Positions 1 through 5,258 of a DNA stretch of 9,662 bases are shown one piece after another. The position numbers were made by a program, and so were the translations under genes. Positions within the stretch are counted from its first letter, which is position 1. Every line of letters starts with the position of its first letter. Where the stretch lies: NCBI GenBank assembly GCA_021794855.1, contig JAJYPZ010000023.1, positions 1 to 9,662 of the forward strand. Reading direction: 5' to 3'. Below the pieces are notes generated by a model. The model did not search any database and was not told where the DNA came from. It saw nothing but the letters and a program-made list of their open reading frames with translations. Source of the DNA: Pseudomonadota bacterium (GTDB lineage Bacteria; Pseudomonadota; Gammaproteobacteria; Burkholderiales; Sulfuriferulaceae).

Positions 1-1
1 G

Positions 2-289
2 AATTACATGCGCGGTCATTCGGAAAGCAATCGCAGCCAGTATGTCGGCGATGTGACCGGTTACGACAGCATAAGCGGGTTTGCGGAAATAGAAGTAAAA
101 AACAAATTCCTCGTCGGCGACAGACTTGAAATCATCCACCCGGCGGGCAATCACACCATTGCGCTGACGCAGATGCTGGATCACCGCGGCGAACCGATAC
201 ACGAAGCGCTGGGCAGCGGCTACAAGGTGAAAATCCCTCTGCAAGCCAACCTCGAACAAGCGATGGTCACCCGTTTCCTGAATACCTGA
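2..289 (+). CDS. trhP: U32-family tRNA hydroxylation protein TrhP (YegQ), C-terminal fragment
   Basis: This is the last 95 codons of a gene that enters from the left edge; the frame is open from base 2 and stops at TGA 287-289. The fragment matches the C-terminal beta-barrel region of U32 peptidase-like proteins of the YegQ/TrhP type. It carries the SxYVGxV stretch near its start, then EVKNKFLVGDRLEI and HPAGN, and ends in a hydrophobic ...ARFL-like tail (VTRFLNT). TrhP helps hydroxylate the wobble uridine of certain tRNAs (ho5U formation). The catalytic and iron-sulfur half lies outside the window, so assignment to TrhP rather than another U32 member (UbiU/UbiV, RlhA) rests on this C-terminal extension alone. 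It converges on folD with 27 bp between the stops. Confidence 0.85.
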   Translation, partial: NYMRGHSESNRSQYVGDVTGYDSISGFAEIEVKNKFLVGDRLEIIHPAGNHTIALTQMLDHRGEPIHEALGSGYKVKIPLQANLEQAMVTRFLNT

Positions 290-316
290 CCAGATACCCG
301 TCCCAGAACGGAAACC

Positions 317-1177
317 CTAATTCAGGGCATCCGCCTGCTGGGCGGCCAGCAAGGTATTTTCCAGCAGCATGGCCACGGTCATCGGCCCGACACCGCCGGG
401 CACCGGCGTGATCCACGCCGCACGCTCGCAAGCGGCGGGGAATTCCACGTCGCCGAGCAAAGTCCCGTCTTCCATGCGGTTGATCCCTACATCGATAACC
501 GTAGCGCCGGGTTTGATCCACGCACCCTTGACCAGCTCCGGTTTGCCAACGGCGACAACCAGAATATCGGCCTGAGCGACGAACTCATGCAGATTGCGGG
601 TAAACCGATGACAGGTAGTCACGGTACAACCCGCCAGCAGCAATTCCAGACCCATCGGCCGTCCTACGTGGTTGGACGAGCCCACGACGACCGCATTCAT
701 TCCGGTCAGATCGGCATGCGCCAGAGACAGCAGGCGCATGACGCCGTAGGGCGTGCAGGAGCGCAAAGTAGGCATGCGCACCGCCAGCCGACCGATGTTA
801 TAAGGATGGAATCCGTCCACATCCTTGCGCGGATCGATACGCTCGATCACCAGGGTCGAATCGATCTGCGCCGGTAAAGGCATCTGCACCAGAATGCCGT
901 GAACGGCATCGTCTTCATTCAATCGATCGATCAATGCCAGTAATTCCGATTGTGTCGTCGTGGCAGGCATATCGTGCAAATCCGAACGGATTCCCGCCTT
1001 GGCGCAGGCATTGCGCTTATTGCGCACATAAATCCCCGACGCCGCATCGCTGCCCACCAGCACCACCGCCAGACCCGGCTGGCTCAAACCGGCTTCGACC
1101 CGCGCGTGGACGCGCGTTTGCAAATCGGCGACTATTTGCTCGGACAGGGTTTTTCCATCTAGACACAGTGCTGGCAT
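317..1177 (-). CDS. folD: Bifunctional methylenetetrahydrofolate dehydrogenase/cyclohydrolase FolD
   Basis: FolD is a cytosolic NADP-dependent enzyme. It oxidises 5,10-methylene-THF to methenyl-THF and hydrolyses that to 10-formyl-THF for purine and formyl-Met synthesis. The 286-aa protein is full length for the family. Catalytic residues sit at the E. coli positions: Tyr50 and Lys54 in YVRNK, Gln98 in GILVQMPLP, and Asp121 in KDVDGFHP. The Rossmann cofactor loop reads GSSNHVGRP (166-174), and the second family signature PGGVGPMT covers 260-267. The ATG at 1177 is chosen because [12 protein letters not shown] aligns with the usual N-terminus; no convincing Shine-Dalgarno sequence precedes it. 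The gene is single, converges with trhP, and is divergent from the tRNA cluster, with 130 bp between. Composition is like its neighbours and nothing appears broken. Confidence 0.99.
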   Translation of the reverse strand: MPALCLDGKTLSEQIVADLQTRVHARVEAGLSQPGLAVVLVGSDAASGIYVRNKRNACAKAGIRSDLHDMPATTTQSELLALIDRLNEDDAVHGILVQMPLPAQIDSTLVIERIDPRKDVDGFHPYNIGRLAVRMPTLRSCTPYGVMRLLSLAHADLTGMNAVVVGSSNHVGRPMGLELLLAGCTVTTCHRFTRNLHEFVAQADILVVAVGKPELVKGAWIKPGATVIDVGINRMEDGTLLGDVEFPAACERAAWITPVPGGVGPMTVAMLLENTLLAAQQADALN

Positions 1178-1268
1178 AATTACAGTAGAGGATACGAATC
1201 AAAGACGCTATCATCTCATTTATCCCTACCAACATTCAAGACAAGAAATCGATTGCCTCACGCAACGC

Positions 1269-1297
1269 TTGACTACACCGGCCGGCAAGCGTATAGT
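1269..1297 (+). promoter_or_regulatory. sigma70 promoter of the tRNA Pro-Arg-His cluster
   Basis: A -35 box TTGACT (1269-1274) and a -10 box TATAGT (1292-1297) are separated by exactly 17 bp, both one mismatch from consensus. The expected start site near 1304 falls a few bases before the mature tRNA-Pro 5' end at 1308, as expected for a stable-RNA transcript. No second promoter of this quality is seen between the three tRNAs, so they are probably co-transcribed. Confidence 0.85.
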
Positions 1298-1307
1298 TCT
1301 GGGCTTT

Positions 1308-1384
1308 CGGGGCGTAGCGTAGTCTGGTAGCGCGCCTGGTTTGGGACCAGGATGTCGGGAGTTCGAATCTCTCCGCCCCGACCA
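1308..1384 (+). tRNA. tRNA-Pro (anticodon TGG)
   Basis: The gene is 77 nt including an encoded CCA (1382-1384). The acceptor arm CGGGGCG (1308-1314) pairs perfectly with CGCCCCG (1374-1380), and the discriminator is A1381. The anticodon stem CCTGG/CCAGG (1335-1339, 1347-1351) encloses the loop TTTGGGA, giving anticodon TGG at 1342-1344. The T-arm contains GTTCGAAT. It reads CCA and, by wobble, other proline codons. It is the first gene of a three-tRNA cluster and lies directly behind the promoter at 1269-1297. Confidence 0.98.
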
Positions 1385-1444
1385 AGATTTATCGGGTCGA
1401 CATAGCTTCTTCTCTGTAAGGCAGTCATGGTGCCGGTGTACGAG

Positions 1445-1521
1445 CTGCCCGTAGCTCAACCGGATAGAGCACCAGCCTTCTAAGCTGGGGGTTACAGGTT
1501 CGATTCCTGTCGGGCAGGCCA
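1445..1521 (+). tRNA. tRNA-Arg (anticodon TCT)
   Basis: The gene is 77 nt including CCA (1519-1521). The acceptor arm CTGCCCG (1445-1451) pairs perfectly with CGGGCAG (1511-1517), and the discriminator is G1518. The anticodon stem CCAGC/GCTGG encloses the loop CTTCTAA, giving anticodon TCT (1479-1481), which decodes AGA and possibly AGG. The D-arm (TAGCTCAACCGGATAGAGC) and T-arm (ACAGG TTCGATT CCTGT) are regular. It lies 60 bp after tRNA-Pro with no promoter of its own that I can see. Confidence 0.98.
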
Positions 1522-1550
1522 AAAGTTTACAAGACGCAACAGTCTTCGGC

Positions 1551-1627
1551 GGTGGATGTAGCTCAGTTGGTAGAGTCCCGGATTGTGATTCCGGTTGTCG
1601 TGGGTTCGAGCCCCATCATTCACCCCA
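1551..1627 (+). tRNA. tRNA-His (anticodon GTG)
   Basis: The gene includes the tRNA-His hallmark extra G at position -1 (G1551), which faces discriminator C73 (C1624). The encoded CCA is 1625-1627. The acceptor arm GTGGATG (1552-1558) pairs with CATTCAC (1617-1623) through one G-T wobble. The anticodon stem CCGGA/TCCGG (1578-1582, 1590-1594) encloses TTGTGAT, giving anticodon GTG at 1585-1587. The T-stem GTGGG/CCCAT also closes with a G-T pair. It is the last gene of the cluster, 29 bp after tRNA-Arg. No clear rho-independent terminator follows. Confidence 0.98.
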
Positions 1628-1836
1628 TCCTATCATATCGCAACCCCTTCGTACTTGATCGATTTCCACAAGCTTTCGGCAAACACGTTATCCCGGCCTC
1701 ATCGCCAACCTGCTCGATCAATTGGCGCTTCCCTTCTGCAATCCCGTTGAGTGAACTTCGGGCCGGGGCAGTTCGACCGGCGTGTATCTTCAATTGATGC
1801 AAGCACAGAATTCTGGCTCGTTCCGATTCTGACCGT
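1628..1836. other. Intergenic stretch between tRNA-His and the exopolysaccharide operon, no recognised gene
   Basis: About 210 bp separate tRNA-His from the terminator of the glycosyltransferase operon. It is largely stop-free on both strands, but neither translation resembles a family I know and neither has a convincing start or ribosome binding site. A small inverted repeat is visible (GAACT ... AGTTC around 1755-1775), with no T tract after it. A TTGATCGA/TCGATCAA pair also lies in the first half. It could be a degenerate gene remnant, a dispersed repeat, or plain spacer; I cannot tell which. Confidence 0.4.
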
Positions 1837-1860
1837 AAAAATGCCGCCCTATTCCGGCAT
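1837..1860 (-). terminator. Rho-independent terminator at the end of the ACP-hydrolase-glycosyltransferase operon
   Basis: Read on the minus strand, ATGCCG (1860-1855) and CGGCAT (1846-1841) form a perfect 6-bp stem around an 8-nt loop. A run of five T (1841-1837) follows directly. The hairpin contains the TAG stop of the glycosyltransferase (1851-1849) in its loop, so termination is coupled tightly to the end of the reading frame. The stem is modest in length but GC-rich at its core, and the position is right for the end of a four-gene operon. Confidence 0.55.
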
Positions 1861-3099
1861 ACAGCCATCGAGCAGCTTCGCCAGCTCGCCTGTCCTGGCT
1901 TTGCGCGAACAGCGGGCCACGTAATCCGGCGACGCACTATTTCCCCTGCCCTGCTGCACTGCCGTCAAAAATTCCATCAATTTTTCCTGTATAGCCTCAA
2001 CGTCATCCAGCGGTGCAATCGTATGGATACCCGCTTCCTGCAATAATTTGGCGGTATCTCCGACCGGATCGGTCAAGGCCAGGATCGGCCTGCCTGCGCG
2101 CATGTATTCGTATAGCTTCGCAGGTATCTGGTGATTGCAGTTGGAGGCTTGCAAGATCAGCAAGCCGCCGGTAGTCAGCATTTCGGTCAAGGCTTGCCGG
2201 TACGGAATATAAGGGGCCAATTCGACAATCCCGGCTACTCCGTATTCGGCTATCATTTGCTTTAACGCAGCATCGTTTTGGGTCGCTCGCAACACGATCC
2301 GGCAAGTCTGTGCAGAAATTTTGCGGGCTTGCAACAAGGCGGCAATCGCCATAAACAGATGTACCGGATTGCGCTCCAGCGAATACACGATGCCGCTATG
2401 CAGCAAGACCACCGGTCCGGTTCGCACCGCAGGGGCCACAGGCAGCCGTTTTTCGGCATCGGTAAAACTTTCTTCATCGAACCCGTTGGAAATACAGCTG
2501 AATTTGTGGCGCGGCAAGGCCGGATAGCGTTCTCGATAAATCCGCAGGGCACCCGGCGTGGTCACTACCGCATGAGTGCAGTACTTGATGGTATTTCGCT
2601 CTATCCATTCGTGAACGCGACGCTGTAGACCTGTCATGGGCACATCTTCATCAGCCATCGGATCGCGAAAATCAGCTACCCAGGGAATTCCCGTCAACCG
2701 GTTTAAGGTCAGACCGATTAAATGCGCAGTGGCGATCGGATAGGTGGACCAGATTACGTCTGGCCGGTATTTGCGGATAATACGCAAACCTGCGGGTACG
2801 GCCCCCAGCCACCACGACGCCCACCGGTCGGGCAACGCTAATAACAACGGATATTTCCCGCGAACGGAACAATGCTTCGCCGCATCCAGGGCGAAGGGAC
2901 GATAGACGCTTACAGATGCCGGAATTTCAGTCGATTGTACGTTATCGCTCATCGGAAAAGCACGCGGGTGCGCTCCCAGAATTATCGGCTGCCAGCCCGA
3001 TTCCGGCAAATACTGCGAAAACTTCAGGGTACGTTGTATACCGCTACTGCCCTGCAAGGGCGGATAATGGTAAGCGATCATCAGCACCCGCTTTACCAT
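1849..3099 (-). CDS. Glycosyltransferase, GT4-type (GT-B fold), XrtA/EPS locus
   Basis: The 416-aa cytosolic protein has the two-domain GT-B layout. The N-terminal acceptor domain starts with beta-strand MVKRVLMIAYHYPP and the glycine-rich SSGIQR loop (residues 1-23), and has WVADFRDPM at 140-148. The C-terminal donor domain begins near 229 (VVLLHSGI). The nucleotide-sugar signature sits at 324-340 (QIPAKLYEYMRAGRPIL), with Lys328 and Glu331 in the place of the GT4 phosphate/ribose contacts. It probably transfers a sugar from a nucleotide donor to a lipid-linked glycan during exopolysaccharide assembly; donor and acceptor cannot be read from sequence. It is the last gene of the operon. Its ATG overlaps the hydrolase 1 stop by 7 bp, which suggests translational coupling. 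There is no signal peptide or membrane segment. Confidence 0.9.
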   Translation of the reverse strand: MVKRVLMIAYHYPPLQGSSGIQRTLKFSQYLPESGWQPIILGAHPRAFPMSDNVQSTEIPASVSVYRPFALDAAKHCSVRGKYPLLLALPDRWASWWLGAVPAGLRIIRKYRPDVIWSTYPIATAHLIGLTLNRLTGIPWVADFRDPMADEDVPMTGLQRRVHEWIERNTIKYCTHAVVTTPGALRIYRERYPALPRHKFSCISNGFDEESFTDAEKRLPVAPAVRTGPVVLLHSGIVYSLERNPVHLFMAIAALLQARKISAQTCRIVLRATQNDAALKQMIAEYGVAGIVELAPYIPYRQALTEMLTTGGLLILQASNCNHQIPAKLYEYMRAGRPILALTDPVGDTAKLLQEAGIHTIAPLDDVEAIQEKLMEFLTAVQQGRGNSASPDYVARCSRKARTGELAKLLDGCMPE

Positions 3100-3947
3100 G
3101 AATGCATCCAGTCGGCCGTCCAGTCCCTGACCTGATCACGCCAAATCTGCTGTGAAAAAGTATGGTTGGCTTCGGGCAAACGGTATTGAGTTACCGTATG
3201 TATCCGGAGGCGCCGCTGCCATGCTAACGATGATTGCACGGCATCTTCGAATTCGCGGGCGGTCAGGTCCTGCCCGCTCAGGATAAGTAATACCGGCCCA
3301 TCGAACCTTTCCAGCGCCCCGAGCATCCTTTCCGGCAAAGAAAGCGAAACGGCCGCATTCTGTATTTCACTCTGTGTATTTTTCTTCAAGATCTGAACCA
3401 AAGTGCCGGAAATTCCTTTTAATGAAGTTAACAGATCAAAACGCCCTGACAAAAATTTACGCCAGAATTCACCATTACTCAGACGTTTCCAATAATAATG
3501 CTTGAGTTGCGCCTTGGCCAGACCGGCGGAGGTTCTTACCCAGGGGTTCAGCAACACCAAGCCGGCAACTCGTTTGTCCTGAGGGGCATACATCATGGCT
3601 GCGGAGGCCGCATCACATAATCCCCACAATACCAGTTCGCGCATTTGCGGCATGTGCTTGAAAAAAGTATCAGTTGCAGCGCGAATGTCATGATTTATCC
3701 GCTCGAAATCACGCTGCTCCCCAGTACTGTCGCCCATTCCGCGATAATCGAAACGTAATGACGGAATTCCGGATTGCGCCAGCCCCCGACTCAGCAAGGT
3801 AAACTGGCGATGGCTACCGGCCCGGTATTGAGGGCCGCCGACTATAAACAGTACCCCGCGCGATTGCGTTACGGCAGGCTGCGTCAATATGCCGACCAAT
3901 GCTTCGCCTTCGCACGCAAATACCAGGGCGGTTTCTTCAAATTCCAT
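3093..3947 (-). CDS. Alpha/beta hydrolase, exosortase A system-associated hydrolase 1
   Basis: The 284-aa protein belongs to the alpha/beta hydrolase family found beside exosortase A (the family I know as TIGR03100). Visible marks are the oxyanion-side VGGPQYRAGSHRQF (36-49), the FDYRGMGDS loop (66-74), and the nucleophile elbow WGLCDAASA (108-116), where Cys111 stands where most relatives have Ser. Asp227 (SGQDLT) and His262 (ANHTF) complete a plausible Cys-Asp-His triad. The family's substrate is not established; an acyl or thioester substrate delivered by the neighbouring carrier protein is an inference from context. The ATG at 3947 lies inside the end of hydrolase 2 (11-bp overlap). No export signal is seen, so it should act in the cytosol. 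Confidence 0.92.
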   Translation of the reverse strand: MEFEETALVFACEGEALVGILTQPAVTQSRGVLFIVGGPQYRAGSHRQFTLLSRGLAQSGIPSLRFDYRGMGDSTGEQRDFERINHDIRAATDTFFKHMPQMRELVLWGLCDAASAAMMYAPQDKRVAGLVLLNPWVRTSAGLAKAQLKHYYWKRLSNGEFWRKFLSGRFDLLTSLKGISGTLVQILKKNTQSEIQNAAVSLSLPERMLGALERFDGPVLLILSGQDLTAREFEDAVQSSLAWQRRLRIHTVTQYRLPEANHTFSQQIWRDQVRDWTADWMHSW

Positions 3948-4773
3948 GTGTCAACAACCCCGTCGTAGCATCGATTAAATCCTGGCACACGGTAATTTCC
4001 GGACTTTGCCAGAACATTTCGCCCGCGATCTGATGAGTACTCACATGCGCGCCGCGATCAATCCACGCCGTCATCACTTTTGTACTGGCTGGGGAAAACG
4101 GCTTATCCGGCTGCGCCACTTCAAACCAGTGGTAAGCCCCGCCAGCCCCGGCCAGTGCGCTCAAATTGATATCATCTACCGAAGCTGCCAGTTCGGGTGC
4201 AATTCGGTACCCGGCCACTTCCAGAATAGTGCCCGCAGCCAGTTCTTGCCGCAAATCCTTCACATTAGCTTGCGTTACGCCGCCGGACAGCATTTCGCTG
4301 GCCAGGCGCAAACGCAGGAACTGGGTCAGATATTGCTGGCCCGACAGTACAGGTTGCCACAAAATAAACCGCTGAAACGTTTCGCCGCTGGTTCGGGCAT
4401 AATCCATCATCAGCGGCACCCCTAAACGCAAGCCCCACAAACTGACCGGCGCAAAAACCGTCTTTTTTAACCAGGTTACTGCCGCGGCCAGATCCTTAAG
4501 CCAGATCTGCCATCGCGCGTCTGCAAAATCCCCGTCGCTGTCTCCGCAACCGAATAAATCGATCAACAGTACCGCATATCCGGATCGCGCCAGATCAAGC
4601 GCCTGCAAGGAAACAGTACGGCGAGACCGGTTCATTTCTTCCGCGTAGGGAGGCACATACAGAACGCTGCCGCGGCAGATCCCGACAGGCGGATAATACA
4701 GACAGAATCTGCGTCCGGGTGAGGCATCCAGAAAAAACGGCTGTGGCATTGCGTGCAGGGACAGGTTCGTCAT
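3937..4773 (-). CDS. Alpha/beta hydrolase-fold protein, exosortase A system-associated hydrolase 2
   Basis: The 278-aa protein is of the second alpha/beta hydrolase-fold family of exosortase A loci (TIGR03101 as I recall it). The N-terminal half shows LYVPPYAEEMNRSRR (38-52) and the IDLFGCGDSDGDF loop (71-83), both usual for the fold. The elbow reads LWGLRLG (112-118), so Arg116 occupies the nucleophile position and no Ser, Cys or Asp is there. His243 (RGAHVS) lies in the region where the catalytic His would be. The protein may therefore be non-hydrolytic, for example an acyl-binding or partner subunit, despite its name. Its ATG overlaps the ACP stop as ATGA (4770-4773), the classic coupled arrangement, and its end overlaps hydrolase 1. 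Confidence 0.9.
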   Translation of the reverse strand: MTNLSLHAMPQPFFLDASPGRRFCLYYPPVGICRGSVLYVPPYAEEMNRSRRTVSLQALDLARSGYAVLLIDLFGCGDSDGDFADARWQIWLKDLAAAVTWLKKTVFAPVSLWGLRLGVPLMMDYARTSGETFQRFILWQPVLSGQQYLTQFLRLRLASEMLSGGVTQANVKDLRQELAAGTILEVAGYRIAPELAASVDDINLSALAGAGGAYHWFEVAQPDKPFSPASTKVMTAWIDRGAHVSTHQIAGEMFWQSPEITVCQDLIDATTGLLTHGI

Positions 4774-5018
4774 CCTGTCTTATTATCAACAAATTCGGTC
4801 AGACTGCCTAAGGTAGCGAACACATCGGCGTTGATTTCATCGTCGTCCACAGTAAAACCGAAATAGTCCTCCATTGCCGCGATCAAATGAATTACCGCCA
4901 TGGAATCGAATTCGGGAATATTACCCAATAATGCGGTATCCAATTGTAAAGACTGAGCTCTTGCCCCCAATTGCAACACTTCGCCCAAAATATTTCTTAC
5001 AGCATCGACTGTAGCCAT
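4770..5018 (-). CDS. Acyl carrier protein, XrtA/EPS locus
   Basis: A small acidic helical protein of 82 aa from the chosen ATG at 5018. The 4'-phosphopantetheine attachment serine is Ser39 in EFDSMAVI; the canonical motif is DSL, here DSM. Helix 3 follows with DDEINADVFATLGSLTEFV, typical of dedicated carrier proteins rather than the fatty-acid AcpP. The frame continues upstream to a TTG at 5048, but the ATG is preferred because the carrier fold starts at ATVDAVRNIL and a purine-rich GGGATGG lies just ahead. It is the first gene of the operon and is divergent from the ligase, its likely loading enzyme. It should need a phosphopantetheinyl transferase encoded elsewhere. Confidence 0.9.
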   Translation of the reverse strand: MATVDAVRNILGEVLQLGARAQSLQLDTALLGNIPEFDSMAVIHLIAAMEDYFGFTVDDDEINADVFATLGSLTEFVDNKTG

Positions 5019-5053
5019 ACCATCCCAACCATTACTTAATAAATGCAAGCCCG

Positions 5054-5082
5054 ATTTTATCTGACATCATTGTTTTTATCTA
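5054..5082 (-). promoter_or_regulatory. Candidate sigma70 promoter of the ACP-hydrolase operon
   Basis: On the minus strand TAGATA (5082-5077, 4 of 6 matches to -35) and TAAAAT (5059-5054, 5 of 6 matches to -10) are 17 bp apart. The predicted start, near 5047, leaves about 30 nt of leader before the ACP ATG at 5018, long enough for its ribosome binding site. The region is AT-rich, so chance matches are likely. Confidence 0.35.
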
Positions 5083-5258
5083 TCGAAATTCGTGCCGGAC
5101 AGGAACGTATCCCCTCTGATTCATCCAGTCAGCAATTTGCCAACTACTTAAGGAATTATCGCCTGGAAAAATTCAGTCCGATCGTGCCTGTGCCACCGCA
5201 TTTCTTTAGTAATTTCTATAGTAAAATAATCCCATCGTTTGAATACCAACAAAAACCC

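Noticed and set aside
315..327. CCCT-AATTC-AGGG inverted repeat at the folD stop, considered as a terminator
   Set aside because: The stem is only 4 bp and there is no T run on either side.
1226..1522. 98-codon minus-strand open frame across the tRNA-Pro and tRNA-Arg genes
   Set aside because: It is the antisense of two tRNAs; its SNSRHPGPKPGALPDYATPR-like text is the familiar false protein read from the back of a proline tRNA.
1552..1797. 81-codon plus-strand open frame starting inside tRNA-His
   Set aside because: It begins within the tRNA, has no ribosome binding site and resembles no protein family; it is treated as chance openness.
1620..1937. 105-codon minus-strand open frame overlapping the end of the glycosyltransferase
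   Set aside because: It overlaps a well-supported gene end in another frame and crosses its terminator; it has no recognisable domain. The unshared part is kept only as unexplained spacer.
4006..4425. 139-codon plus-strand open frame antisense to hydrolase 2
   Set aside because: It lies wholly within a coding gene with clear family motifs and has no domain of its own; it is a shadow frame.
5217..5227. TATAGT/TAAAAT as -10 boxes for the ligase
   Set aside because: No acceptable -35 hexamer lies at 16-18 bp spacing; the AT-rich stretch alone is too weak to list as a promoter.
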